From NCBI RefSeq assembly GCF_029633865.1, contig NC_079223.1:4538521-4602520 (forward strand): 64,000 bases of DNA, written 5' to 3'. Within the stretch, counting starts at the first letter, position 1. Each line of letters starts with the position of its first letter. This stretch comes from Lampris incognitus (taxonomy: Eukaryota; Chordata; Actinopteri; Lampriformes; Lampridae). The translations under genes were made by a program, and so were the position numbers. The notes under the pieces were generated by a model that saw nothing but the letters and a program-made list of their open reading frames with translations, had not been told where the DNA came from and did no database searches. Of this stretch, positions 1-11,106 are shown one piece after another.

Positions 1-1411
1 GACGATGACGACGACTGTGTCCACATGCTGCATGGGCCCCTCAGCACAGTAGTCACCCTGGCCAAGCTGCAGCAGGCCTCGGCTGAGGATGAGACACTCA
101 CAACCCTTCGTGCCTACGTCCAGGATGGCTGGCCTGCCAAGGTGGATGACAGGCTGCTCCCCTACCATAAAGTCCACGACGAGCTCTCCTGCTGGGGGGA
201 GGTGTGCCTCTCCCGTGGCCACCATGCCATTGTACCAGAGACTCTAAGGGCCAGAGTGCTGCAAATGGCACATGATGGGCATCTGGGGGTGGTCAAGGTG
301 AAGCAGTGCTGCCGAGACACCGTGTGGTGGTCTCCCATAGACTCTGGCAGCAGGCCTTCTGAGTGGGAAAACTGGCCAGCCTACCACAGCACCCCTCACT
401 CCAACCCCGTGGCCGTCCGCGCCATGGACACACATCCAGATCGACCTCTGTTGAGAGCTCCACAGGGCACCCGCGCATGCCCGCTACTTGCTGGCCGTGC
501 ATGACCTTCACTCGAAGTGTCCAGAGGCCATCGAACTGGGCTCCATCACCTCACACATCATCATCGACCTCCTCGACAAGTTGTTTGGGCACTGGGGCCT
601 GCCCAGTGTCATCACGACGGACAATGGACCCCAATTTGCATCAGCGGAGTTCTCAGAGTTCCTGTCCCTGCGGTCCATCAAGCACATCAGGACAGCAGTG
701 TACCACCCGGAGAGTAACGGAGGGGTGGAAAGACTGAACAAAACTCTCAAGAATGGAATTCGAGCCTGTCTGGAGGAAGGGAAAACCTTCAGCGCTGCAC
801 TCAGCCAAACTCTCCTGACCATCCGGGCATCCAAGCACTCCACCACGGGGATGACACCGGCTCTGCTCATGATCGGGCGGGAACAGAAGCAACCACTGGA
901 CCACTTGAGAGTGGAGCCAGCCACTGCACACGAGAGCCCAGGGCTCCAGAAAGCCAGAACTCAGGTCCGAAGCTCACAGGCCTGGATGAAACAGAGGTTC
1001 GATGCCTCCCGCCGAGTACAGACTCCCTCTCTGTCTGCGGGGGACTGGGTCAGGATCAAACATGCCTACCGCCAGAACAAGCTGCGGTCATACTGGTCGG
1101 AGACCCATCAGGTGACTAAGCACCTGGGACCGGCTACCTACAGACTGGACGATGGGACTCATTGGCACTCAAACCGCCTGCATAGGGATGTAGCCCCTAC
1201 AAACCCTGCATCATCCCTGTCCCCAGCTGCTGCTCTCAGTTGGCAGCCCAGACTGGAGGCAAACCGGGTGGGTGGTAACCCAACGCCGTTACCAGGTCCT
1301 GCTTCCCAGCTTGCTCGCCCTCAGAGAGTGAGGGTTCCGCCTGTCTGGCACAGGGACTATGTTACTTTCTCAAGAGGGGTGGGGGGAGAAATGTTATATC
1401 TGGTTAGGTAA
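1..1411 (+). pseudogene. Ty3/gypsy-type pol fragment (integrase), broken
   Basis: 3' part of the pol gene of an LTR retrotransposon; the 5' part lies outside the window. Frame 1 from 25 carries the end of the RNase H/connection region and the zinc-binding N-terminal integrase region (HDGHLG). The catalytic core follows in another frame: Asp in AVHDLHSK, Asp in ITTDNGPQF, Glu in NGGVERLNK, the D,D-35-E pattern of retroviral-type integrases. A C-terminal SH3-like part (SAGDWVRIK ... GPATYRLDD) ends near residue 300. Breaks seen: a frame change between about 340 and 365, in the zinc-binding region, and a TGA at 452-454. The element is not coding-competent. Closest to fish gypsy elements with no envelope visible. 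Confidence 0.85.
1370..1391 (+). other. polypurine tract of the gypsy element
   Basis: A purine-rich run (AAGAGGGGTGGGGGGAGAAA) just inside the end of the pol frame, directly followed by TGTTAT. This is the expected plus-strand primer site next to a 3' LTR. Confidence 0.6.
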
Positions 1412-1586
1412 TGTTATGCCCGAGTCTGACTTGTATGGTTAAGCACTAGCAGTTACTGTGCCTTTAAGAAGGGCAGGGGGCAGTGTGAATTACAGCAAGG
1501 GGGAAAGTGTCATGAGTTGATGTTGGTGAAGTAAAAGTTATAAACGTGGCTCCCGGTGAGGTCACTGACTGAACATAATACCGTCT
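1392..1586 (+). mobile_element. start of gypsy 3' LTR, interrupted
   Basis: Begins TGTTATATCTGG after the polypurine tract. I cannot locate the CA end: a family A SINE interrupts at 1587, and the satellite starting at 1938 may or may not belong to the LTR. No second LTR is in the window for comparison. Confidence 0.5.
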
Positions 1587-1919
1587 GCCGATCTGGGGAG
1601 GGCTGCAGACTACCACGTCTCCTGTACATGTGGAGTCACCAGCCGCTTCTTTTCACCTGACAGTGAGGAGTTTCACCAGGGAGGCATAGCGCGTGGGAGG
1701 ATCAAGTTATTGCCCCCAGTTCCCCCTGAACAGGTGCCCCGACCGACCAGAGGAGGCACTAGTGCAGCGGCCAGGACACACCCACATCCGGCTTCCCACC
1801 CGCAGACACGGCCAATTGCGTCTGTAGGGACGCCCGACCAAGCCGGAGGTGACATTTGAACCGGCGACCCCCATGTTGGTAGGCAACAAAATAGACCACT
1901 TACGCTACCCGGACGCCCC
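1587..1919 (-). mobile_element. SINE family A, 3'-truncated
   Basis: Reverse-oriented copy. The tRNA-like head is at the right end (ACCCGGACGCCCC on the plus strand); the B box reads as TTTGAACCGG in complement. It lacks the last ~90 bp of the family (the AATTGGGGAGAAAAAGGGG end). Confidence 0.85.
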
Positions 1920-1937
1920 GAAACCGGTGGTTGTAAA

Positions 1938-2560
1938 GTGAACGTCGGTTAGATGTTACTGCGTCATTCTCCAGTTCATCGTTAGCCAGCTAGTCAGCGA
2001 AGCTAGCTGATGTAGTAGCCTTGTTGGCTAGTTCAGTGAACGTCGGTTAGATGGTACTGCGTCATTGTCTAGTTCACCGTGACTGTCGTTAGCCAGCTAG
2101 TTAGCTAAACTAGCTGATGTAGTAGCCTCGTTGGCTAGTTCAGTGAACGTCGGTTAGATGGTACTGCGTCATTGTCTAGTTCACCGTGACTGTCGTTAGC
2201 CAGCTAGCTAGCGAAGCTAGCTGATGTAGTAGCCTCGTTTGCTAGTTCAGTGAACGTCGGTTAGATGTTACTGCGTCATTCTCCAGTTCATCGTTAGCCA
2301 GCTAGGTAGCGAAGCTAGCTGATGTAGTAGCCTCGTTGGCTAGTTCAGTGAACGTCGGTTGGATGTTACTGCGTCATTCTCCAGTTCATCGTTAGCCAGC
2401 TAGGTAGCGAAGCTAGCTGATGTAGTAGCCTTGTTGGCTAGTTCAGTGAACGTCGGTTAGATGTTACTGCGTCATTGTCTAGTTCACCGTGACTGTCGTT
2501 AGCCAGCTAGTTAGCTAAGCTAGCTGATGTAGTAGCCTTGTTGGCTAGTTCAGTGAACAT
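1938..2560 (+). repeat. 98/107-bp tandem satellite, six units
   Basis: Units start with GTGAACGTCGGTTAGATG at 1938, 2036, 2143, 2250, 2348 and 2446 and a partial unit at 2553, so spacings are 98, 107, 107, 98, 98, 107. The long units carry nine extra bases (GTGACTGTC-type segment) before GTTAGCCAGC. Each unit has an imperfect AGCTAGCT palindrome. Confidence 0.95.
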
Positions 2561-2966
2561 ACGCGGGTACTAAAAGAGGACTCGCATGGGACCGGAGTCA
2601 CCGGACACGCCAGATAGCGGTTTGAGCCACCAGGGTTTGCTCAAACGTCCTCTGGCTACGTGGGATTCTCACGCGGGAACAAGTCACCGGAAGCAAGCCT
2701 TTCGTCTCGTTTCACCCGCGCCTGGACCATTCCCGCGCACCGCCACTTCCTGTCATGTAGGGACATTCTGGAACCGCCATCCTCCTGATCTGAGTGAGTA
2801 CGTTTGTCCGTCTAGCTCGCGAGAGTGAAGACAACATCGTTTAGACGCGTGAAATCAGGCCTGCAACGAGGGTGGGTTTCTGAGGACCTCTTCATTAGCT
2901 TGATAGATGCCGGCTTTATTTAAGGTTTGATGTGTTTGGTTTGGAATACAGGAAAGGTACCTACTT
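2561..2966. other. no gene recognised; CpG-containing single-copy-looking DNA
   Basis: 2561-2850 is relatively CpG-rich, with an 80-codon open frame (2586-2828) that resembles nothing I know. The rest is AT-rich. Confidence 0.4.
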
Positions 2967-3056
2967 AAATTTTGTATTTGAACTGTAGTGAGCCTGATAG
3001 AGTGAAAGTGCACTATTCATTTTGTTTTCTTATTTGTTTATTTGTCAATAACTAGA
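2967..3056 (+). repeat. AT-rich flank shared with 53781-53876
   Basis: AAATTTTGTATTTGAACTGT to ATAGG is about 85% identical, by eye, to the sequence just before another family B SINE at 53877. The two SINEs therefore share about 90 bp of 5' neighbour. Confidence 0.8.
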
Positions 3057-3410
3057 TAGGTGGCGCAGTGGTCAGCACGGTCGCCTCACAGCAAGAAGGT
3101 CCTGGGTTCGAGCCCCGAGGTAGTCCCACCTTGGGGGTCGTCCCGGGTCGTCCTCTGTGGAGTTTGCATGTTCTCCCCGTGTCTGTGTGGGTTTCCTCCG
3201 GGGGCTCCGGTTTCCTCCCACAGTCCAAAGACATGTAGGTCAGGTGACTCAGGACATGTAGGTCAGGTGACTCGGCCGTACTATGTGAATGTGTGTGTGT
3301 GTGTGTGTGTGTGTGATGGCCTGGTGGCCTGTCCAGGGTGTCTCCCCACCTGCCGCCCAGTGACTGCTGGGATAGGCTCCAGCGGTTCACATGATGGATG
3401 GATGGACGGA
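3054..3410 (+). mobile_element. SINE family B, near full length
   Basis: A box TGGCGCAGTGG and B box GGTTCGAGCC, then the conserved body, a (TG)n tract at 3289-3315, and the GGATGGATGG tail. A possible imperfect target-site duplication is CAATAACTAGATA before and CAGTAACTAAATA after. The segment ACATGTAGGTCAGGTGACTC is present twice in tandem (about 3231-3270). Confidence 0.85.
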
Positions 3411-3913
3411 CAGTAACTAAATATTTCACGTTGCAACTTTGTCTTGTTTGATTGTTCATCTAAAGGTTATTCATTTCGTGGGAATTGGCATAATTAGGGC
3501 ACCCAAACTAAGATGAATGTAAATTAGATTATAGTGAGAGAACCTAGGTTCCTGCCCTCTATAGTCATGGGGTAAAAGGGGCTACATACACAAAAGTGGC
3601 GTGTGTGATTTTGGATAAGTCTGCTTAGTGCAGCTTCGCCTAAAGCCCGGAAACTTATTTGACACCAAACTAGCACTGCGTCACTTTATTTTGACTGATA
3701 CCCCCTCTAATGCGGCCCTGTGCCCATTTCGGCACAAGCGATGTCACGGTGAGCCTGGAAATTAGCAGACGTGCCCAGGAGGACAAAAATCCCCTTCCGT
3801 CCAACGAAATTGTCACTACATCTGCGTTAGCGCTACCACCGGCCTTGGGCCGTCCAGAAACCAGAGCTCTAACATCATTTCTAGCCTGTCTCCACCTACT
3901 CACATTTAGAATG
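3411..3913. other. no feature recognised
   Basis: Mixed-composition sequence with no coding frame, repeat or RNA that I can identify. Confidence 0.4.
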
Positions 3914-4435
3914 AGGATATAAAGGGGTGTAGATGTAGTGGAGGTGTCCATGTATAAAGGATATAAAGGGGTGTAGATGTAAAGGGCAGTGATGGTGGTG
4001 TCCATGTATAAAGGATATAAAGGGGTGTAGATGTAGAGGACAGTGATGGTGGTGTCCATGTATAAAGGATATAAAAGGGTGTAGATGTAGAGGGCAGTGA
4101 TGGAGGTGGCCATGTATAAAGGATATAAAGGGGTGTAGATGTAGAGGACCGTGATGGAGGTGTCCATGTATAAAGGATATAAAGGGGTGTAGATGTAGAG
4201 GGCATTGATGGAGGTGTCCATGTATAAAGGATATAAAGGGGTGTAGATGTAGAGGACCGTGATGGAGGTGTCCATGTATAAAGGATATAAAGGGGTGTAG
4301 ATGTGGAGGACCGTGATGGAGGTGTCCATGTATAAAGGATATAAAGGGGTGTAGATGTAGAGGACCGTGATGGAGGTGTCCATGTATAAAGGATATAAAG
4401 GGGTGTAGATGTGGAGGACCGTGATGGAGGTGTTG
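3914..4435 (+). repeat. 54-bp minisatellite, about 9.5 units
   Basis: Units begin AGGATATAAAGGGGTGTAG at 3914 (short first unit), 3958, 4012, 4066, 4120 and so on every 54 bp. Because 54 is a multiple of three and the unit has no stop, all three minus-strand frames stay open; the 273-, 195- and 99-codon frames here are artefacts. Variation between units is a few bases (GGACCGTGATGGAGG versus GGCAGTGATGGTGG). Confidence 0.97.
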
Positions 4436-4642
4436 GTTAGACTGGAGGTGACAGTGTTGTAGCAGAGAGAACATCTCGTCCATCTTCTCACCAGTCTACC
4501 CAGAGTTTAGTTGTCTAACGCCGGCGTGTCGTCTTTCTACTCAACTCATATTTTATTGGTCTTACACGCTGGACGTGGGGTGTGTCGCCTGTGACACATG
4601 GGTCTGGTGTCTTTCACGCCCCTATATGATGTAGGCAAGTTG

Positions 4643-4698
<56 letters not shown>

Positions 4699-5239
4699 GT
4701 GGTCATAATGTTTGTTTTACTCCAGAAGTAAGAAGTAAGGCAAAGCAAATATTTTCTCCCTCCAGTGCCGCCGTGTGATTCCGTCTCATTTTGTTTTGTA
4801 GTATTTATTTATCCCCACGCAATCATTCCTCCCCACCCTGGGGAGGAGCCAACCTGTTTGCAGCTCAGAGTGTGTGATTAAAGGTTTGCTACCTCTCATG
4901 GATGCTTTGCACTGCATGTGTTATTCTCATGGGTTGCTTATATACGGCACCATATGCTGCCCTGCAGACAGCCCCATGCATTACAACCAGCACCGCTCTC
5001 AGAAAGTGGCAGCAGAGTCGTGCCGTGGCGGGATGGTGAAGTATGCTCAGGCGACATGGACTGGTCGGTCCAGTGGCTGTGGCATCTGGCCGGCGTGTCA
5101 GCGGTCGGCTCGACTTTCCTAATGAACAAACATGTTCGGGTTGGCAGCACTAAGTACACCATTTATTACCCAGTGTAGAGCTCACAGGGAGGGCTCTGTC
5201 TGGCGACGCTCGCTGCCTTCAGTTGACAGTAGCTCTCAG
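4436..5239. other. (TG)n microsatellite, otherwise unrecognised
   Basis: A pure (TG)n run of about 50 bp lies at 4643-4693. The remaining sequence has no identifiable gene. Confidence 0.6.
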
Positions 5240-5505
5240 CATGGCTGGAGTACGGTGCTGGAGTACGGTGCTGGAGCTGCAGTACGGTGCTGGAGTACGG
5301 TGCTGGAACTGGAGTACGGTACTGCAGTACGGTGCTGGAGCTGCAGTACGGTGCTGGAGTATGGTGCTGGAGCTGCAGTGCGGTGCTGGAGTACGGTGCT
5401 GGAGCTGCAGTACGGTGCTGGAGTACGGTGCTGGAACTGGAGTACGGTACTGCAGTACGGTGCTGGAGCTGCAGTATGGTGCTGGAGCACGGTGCTGGGG
5501 AGCAG
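5240..5505 (+). repeat. 32-bp higher-order minisatellite
   Basis: Built from two 13-bp subunits (GCAGTACGGTGCT, GGAGTACGGTGCT) and a 6-bp spacer (GGAGCT or GGAACT): 32 bp per unit, about eight units. The two GGAACT variants are exactly four units (128 bp) apart, suggesting block duplication. Open frames on both strands are by-products of the repeat. Confidence 0.95.
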
Positions 5506-6035
5506 TAAATGTGTCATTTTATTTCTTTGTCAGGTGCTCTGAAGTGGGAAGCAACCCATACTATTGTGATGAAACCACACAGAAGCAAAATATTAAAAAC
5601 CAGTCATACTTTTAATGTTGAATTAGAGTGTTACAGATGATCTGGTTGTATTTTCTTAAATGTTATTCAAGCATTTTCAAAACATAACAGTGAAATATTT
5701 CATTCCGTTATTTGTGTCTCCCATATTGTCCGTTCTTATTCAACTGTTGTCATGACTGCCTGCGATGTTTGAATTTCAGCTGTGTATACACGAGAATCAC
5801 AAGCCTTCTGAGTTGATTCTGACAACGGATGACGATTGGCACGTGTGTCCTTGGTGCGTCCTGTGTTGTAAAGCGAGCGAGCCTGTAAGGTCTGGGTTCA
5901 GCATCGTGGATGCGATGCATGTGGTGCAGAAACGCCCCATGATCCAGTGACTGTCTCCTTATGATACCCCCAGTTAGTGTCTGTCAACCAGGGTCTGACA
6001 TCAGAGGTGTAATCAGCTCAACCGAGGTGATGTGC

Positions 6036-6042
<7 letters not shown>
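5506..6042. other. no feature recognised
   Basis: AT-rich sequence with short random open frames only. Confidence 0.4.
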
Positions 6043-6095
<53 letters not shown>

Positions 6096-6121
6096 GCAGA
6101 GAGAGAAAGAGAGAGAGAGCG
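6043..6121 (+). repeat. (GA)n microsatellite
   Basis: Nearly pure GA dinucleotides with a few interruptions. Confidence 0.98.
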
Positions 6122-6451
6122 AGTTAGTCCCTGCTATTGTGGTGTAAAGGAGGATGTCCTTACTCTTACCTAGATTGTTTTTTCTTTTCATCGAGGAGGA
6201 TATTGTCTCAGCAAGAGCAGTTACCCCTCGTCTACCCCTGATCTGTCTCAGCCATGTTTATTACTCAGCTGTCTTTTGGTTATTTTGGGAAATAAACACT
6301 CATTTTAATCTATACAGCCATCCACTCTCACATACGCACCAATATGGCCTGTTCTATCTTCTCCAGTTATTTTTTCATTTTTTTTAATATGTAAAATATT
6401 GTACTGAGTGACTCAGCCGACTCTGCCAATATGAGTAATTTACAAATCATG
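6122..6451. other. no feature recognised
   Basis: AT-rich, no gene or known repeat seen. Confidence 0.4.
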
Positions 6452-6494
6452 AACTCTTTTGTGGTCCCTCATTTTCATGGTTACTGTCAGGTCA

Positions 6495-7293
6495 GATTTT
6501 CATTCATTCATTCATCTTCAGCCACTTCTCCGGGGTCGGGTCGCGGTGGTAGCAAGCTAAGTAGGGCGCTCCAGACATCCCTCTCCCCAGCAACACCCTC
6601 CAGCTCCTCCTGGGGGATCCCAAGGCGTTCCCAGGCCAGATTGGACGTGTAGTCCCTCTAGCGAGTTCTGTATCTACCCTGGGGTCTCCTCCCAGTTGGC
6701 CGTGCCTGGTAAACCTCCAAAGGAAGGTGCCCAGGAGGCATCCTGATCAGATAGATGCCCGATCCACTTCAGCTGGCTCCTTTCGATGTGAAGGAGCAGC
6801 GGCTCTACTTCGAGCTCCCTGTGGATGTCCGAGCACCTCACCCAATCTCTAAGGTTGAGCCCAGACACCCCACGGAGGAAACTCATTTCAGCCGCTTGTA
6901 TCCCTGATCTCACCCTTTCGGTCACTACCCAAAGCTCATGACCATAGGTGAGGGTTGGAACCAAGACTGACTGGTACATTGAGAGCTTTGCCTTCCGGCT
7001 CAGCTCCCTCTTCACCACAACGGTCCGGTACAACGTCCACATTACTGCTGATGCTGCACCAATCCACCTGTCAATCTCCCGCTCCATCCTACCCTCACTC
7101 GTGAACAAGACCCCGAGATACTTGAACTCCATCACTTGAGGCAACAACTCATCCCCAACCCGGAGGAAACAATCCACCATTTTCCAGTAGCGCACCATGG
7201 TGGATTGGAGGTACTGACTCTCATCCTGGCCATTTCACACTCAGCTGCAAACCGCCCAAGTGCATGCTGGAGGTCGCGTTCTGATGAAGGATT
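6495..7293 (-). mobile_element. 5'-truncated Rex3/RTE-like LINE with 43-bp flanking duplication
   Basis: The minus strand encodes the C-terminal third of a reverse transcriptase ORF (frame 6674-7198): [51 protein letters not shown] small insertion near 6750 shifts the frame before the usual end. The 3' end carries a TGAATGAATGAA-type tail (plus strand CATTCATTCATT). The 43 bp at 6452-6494 and 7294-7336 are direct repeats with two mismatches, consistent with a long target-site duplication. From memory the sequence type matches fish Rex3; a related RTE family is possible. Confidence 0.8.
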
Positions 7294-7336
7294 AACTCTG
7301 TTGTGGTCACTCATTTTCATGGTTACTGTCAGGTCA

Positions 7337-7644
7337 CAGTTTCCCTGGAAAAACGATACCCTGGATCGTGGTTTACGTCTTCGCCATAGCAGCCAAATGC
7401 ACGTAGAGGCGAGTATGACCAAGAAGTGAAGATGTTGTGGCTAGCAAGTGTAGAAGGCAGATAAAGCTCAAGAAGACTTTGACCAACAAATACTACTACG
7501 TCCATTGCTAAAACCCTGGTTCAACCATTTTTCTGATTTGTTTTGTTTCGTTTTGTTTTTTCCACTGTGAGTAGGCGCTGACATAAAAGCACTAGTGGCT
7601 TTACCGGTATCATGATATGTCATTCAGTCAAACAAAAATGATGT
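7337..7644. other. no feature recognised
   Basis: No gene or repeat identified between the LINE insertion and the next SINE. Confidence 0.4.
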
Positions 7645-8070
7645 GGGCGTCCAGGTGGCGTAGCGGTCTATTCCATTGCCTACCAACACAGGGATCGCCG
7701 GTTCAAATCCCCGTGTTACCTCCGGCTTGGTCGGGCGTCCCTACAGACACAATTGGCCGTGTCTGTGGGTGGGAAGCCGGATGTGAGTATGTGTCCTGGT
7801 CGCTGCACTAGCGCCTCCTCTGGTCGGTCGGGGCGCCTGTTCGGGGAGGAGGGGGAATTGGAGGGAGAATAGCGTGATCCTCCCACGCGCTACGTCCCCC
7901 TGGTGAAACTCCTCACTGTCAGGTGTAAAGAAGCAGCTGGTGACTCCACATGTATGGGAGGAGGCATGTGGTAGTCTGCAGCCCTCCCCGGATCGGCTCG
8001 GAAGAGTGGGGTAATTGGCTGGATACAACTGGGGAGAAAAAGGGAGGACATTTTACAAAATAAATAAATA
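7645..8070 (+). mobile_element. SINE family A, full length
   Basis: Head GGGCGTCCAGGTGGCGTAG, B box GGTTCAAATCC, body, and GGGGAGAAAAAGGG end followed by an A/T-rich tail. AAAAATGATG before and AAAAATGCTG after may be the target-site duplication. Confidence 0.88.
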
Positions 8071-8802
8071 AAAATGCTGATCCTCAGCGTTGTGAATGTA
8101 AAGAATTCAGCGTGATGATAGGGGGGAAAAGCCATCTAGAGGAAAGTAGGGCCAGCAGGTTGACCGACGGCTCTCGCCTCGCCTTTCTGTTCAAGCGTCT
8201 GCTAAGTATTCCGTGCCACACAGTGACGACATTATCTGTAAATATTTCATGGGTGAAATAAATTCACAACACTTGGAGCAAATGGAGAATATTTTTGGTT
8301 GTTCAATTTCACCTCATCTCACACTTTGCAGAGCTTTGAATTTGCAGCTGAGAGGGAACTGGCGCGGCTCGAGCTGGACGGCAGCCACGCCGCTGACGTG
8401 CAGCTTCTGTTGTGTGACCACTGCGAGAGTTAACTCTGAAGAGAGGAGCACACAAAACACCTCCCTCATCCCATCAGCCACGGCCTCCGGGACATTTTAG
8501 ACAGCATTTTCTCCCTCAGATACATGGCTGTCTGATGACTCACTTAAACGCACATGTGCACATTTTCCTGCTGATGGTAAGATGGGATTCAACAGGATTA
8601 TCAAATGATCAGTAGCTAGCAGTAGCCAAAAAAGTTAAACAAGAAGAAAACTTTAATATTAAGATTCATTGTTAAGAATTGGGAGCTTGTTAGAGCGTTA
8701 TTTCCCCATCAATGGGGGGGGGGGTCAGAGACAGGTTTGCCACTTCATGGACTGCTATAGCTAAATAAACAAGTGTCCTGTCTCATATTGTGAAAGACAG
8801 TT
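8071..8802. other. no feature recognised
   Basis: Contains a G run near 8708 and a 95-codon open frame (8213-8500) with no family resemblance. Confidence 0.4.
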
Positions 8803-9485
8803 TCTGTCCCGGTCTCTGCTCCACCCCCGGTGCTGATCCGGGGAGGGCTGCAGACTACCACATGTCTCCTCCTCACATACATGTGGAGTCACCAGCCGCT
8901 TCTTTTCACCTGACAGGGAGGAGTTTCACCAGGGGGACGTAGCGCGTGGGAGGATCACACTATTCCCCCGAGTTCCCCCTCCCCCCCAAACAGGCGCCCC
9001 AACCGACCAGAGGAGGCGCTAGTGCAGCGACCAGGACACATACCCACATCCGGCTTCCTACCCGCAGACACGGCCAATCGGCTCTGTGCATCACTGTAGT
9101 CCACTGACTTCCTGTTTCTCCTGCAGCGGTCCTACCAGTTTCCTGTTTGTTGGCGTGTGCTGTTGACAATGGCATATTTTTGGCGATGCCTGCAAGATTC
9201 ACCATGGATAAATGTCCACCACATGCACACAACTGTCCACACACTCTCACCTGCACCTCCCAGCACACGGGGGAGAGTTTCAAGTTTTACATATCAAGTT
9301 ACGTCCACAATTCCGTCCGTCCATCTGTCCATCCGCTCGTCCTCATAATTGTGGACCGTAAGTCAGTGGACTACAGTTGTGCACAGAGTCTACTGTGTCT
9401 GTAGGGGGCGCCCGACCAAGCTGGCAGTAACACGGGGATTCGAACCGGTGAGCCCCCTGTTGGTAGGACATGGAATAGACTGTCG
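8803..9485 (-). mobile_element. SINE family A, split by a foldback element
   Basis: The copy runs from about 8803 to 9080 and resumes at about 9394-9485 with the B box (GATTCGAACCGG on the plus strand) and head. The two parts join in the middle of the family's CACGGCCAAT/GTGTCTGTAG segment. The 9082-9388 insertion is therefore younger than the SINE. Confidence 0.85.
9082..9388. mobile_element. foldback-type element nested in a SINE
   Basis: The ends CTCTGTGCATCACTGTAGTC and its complement (27-bp imperfect terminal inverted repeats) match the ends of the 418-bp palindrome at 26966-27383. Here the left arm (about 215 bp) is kept and most of the right arm is lost. No transposase is encoded. Confidence 0.75.
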
Positions 9486-10508
9486 TACGTGTCTTTCGAA
9501 CACTGTCAGATGATTTGCTACTCAGTGTCGTTGAAACTGCTTCATCCCTCATCATCTTCAGTGTGGCTGACAGTTCAAACACTTAGGCACAGAGAAAGAG
9601 TGCCAGCCATGACTTATTCCCACGATGCCGAGCGACATGTAGCTCATGCCAGCTCTTCCCCTTTACCTGTTCGTCGTGATGTGGCGCTCTGATCCGTCCC
9701 GCCTCTGTCTCGCTCCGAGTGTGCGCTACGGATAAAAACGACACGTGGTCGGAAAAATCGTGACACCCGGTTGCAAGTGTGGCCATATGTGTGAGTACGT
9801 GCGAGAGCGCGGTTAGCATAGTGGCTCTGTCGTTGAACTTCCGACGGGGGACGGACGTGTCGAAGGAGCAAAACGTGTTTCCCAAGTTTATCGTCCCAGC
9901 TGTGACCTCCTGGTGCAGCTGGGACGTCCCTGCAGATTTGTATTGTGCGCACACTAAAGGGCAGAGAGCTGTGAAAAGCATCTGCAAAGTGCTGCAGCAC
10001 CCTTGTCTCCGACACATCCGCTTCAGAACGACGAGTAGCGCAGCCTCTCTGAAGCCAGCCTGGTAATCACGGTGTTGGAAGGCTTTTAACAACAGCATTC
10101 CCGTTAAGACGGGGAATCTACATCCAGAGCAGGCGGTGGGTTTAAGCTCCTGGCTCTTCTCAAGTTGGCAGCAGGTCCGTTATGAAAACGGATCTGAGGA
10201 CGGCTTTTGGCCAAGGCTGCAAGAACAGCATTGGCATACGTCGCCATCCGCAGAGCAACAACTCACTTTCCCCTCACACGCACAAGTACACAAATACACA
10301 AACGCACAGACGCGGTGAAAATCACCTCAAGACAACTAATGAACAAACAACCCTGCTGAGAGTCAGTCAAGAGGACAACGTATCAGGGCCAGCAGCAAAC
10401 TGTTTCTGTGTGTGTGTTCTGTTTACACAAGACTTCATCACAGATGAGCCACCACAGCTCAGTTCTGATTGGTTTATAGAATTACCATTATTTCATTTGG
10501 TGAAGAGA
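9486..10508. other. no feature recognised
   Basis: A 171-codon minus-strand frame (9583-10098) has no recognisable domain, no repeated pattern and no conserved context; I treat it as chance. Confidence 0.4.
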
Positions 10509-10843
10509 CATGTCCACCCATCCATCCATCCATCCATCCATCCATCCATCCATCCATCCATCCACCCACCCATCCATCCATCCATCCATCCATCCATCCA
10601 TCCACCCATCCATCCATCCATCCATCCACCCATCCATCCATCCATCCATCCATCCATCCATCCATCCATCCATCCATCCATCCATCCATCCACCCATCCA
10701 TCCATCCATCCATCCATCCATCCATCCATCCATCCACTACCCGAACCGCTTACCATGCTCTCAGGTTGGCGGGGATGCTGCAGGCTATCCCAGCAGTCAT
10801 TGGGCGGCAGGCAGGGAGACACCCTTGACAGGCCGGCAGGCCA

Positions 10844-10883
<40 letters not shown>

Positions 10884-11094
10884 GGACAATGTAGTATGGG
10901 TGAGTCACCTGACCTACAGGTCTTTGGACTGTGGGAGGAAACCGGAGCCCCGGAGGAAACCCACACAGACACGGGGAGAACATACAAACTCCACACAGAG
11001 GACGACCCCCAAGGTTGGACTACCCTGGGGCTCGAACCCACGACCTTCTTGCTGTGAGGCACCTGTGCTAACCACTGCACCACTGTGCTGCCCT
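10509..11094 (-). mobile_element. SINE family B with expanded (CATC)n tail
   Basis: The GGAT-type tail has grown to about 225 bp of (CATC)n on the plus strand (10509-10735) with scattered CACC variants. The body follows with a (CA)n tract at 10846-10880 and ends at the tRNA-like head (ACCACTGTGCTGCC). Long open frames in the tail, reading HPSI or MDGW repeats, are artefacts. Confidence 0.9.
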
Positions 11095-11106
11095 GAAAAG
11101 GAAAAA

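Noticed and set aside
3670-4491. 273-codon minus-strand ORF with 18-residue repeats
   Set aside because: Product of the 54-bp minisatellite; other frames are equally open and no promoter or homologue is evident.
5132-5615. Overlapping ORFs with TVLEYGAGA-type repeats
   Set aside because: Explained by the 32-bp minisatellite lacking stops in all frames.
9583-10098. 171-codon minus-strand ORF
   Set aside because: No domain, no splice context, composition like surrounding DNA; overlapping frames on the other strand are similarly long.
10469-10883. Long open frames on both strands reading HPSI/PSIH or MDGW repeats
   Set aside because: They are translations of the (CATC)n SINE tail.
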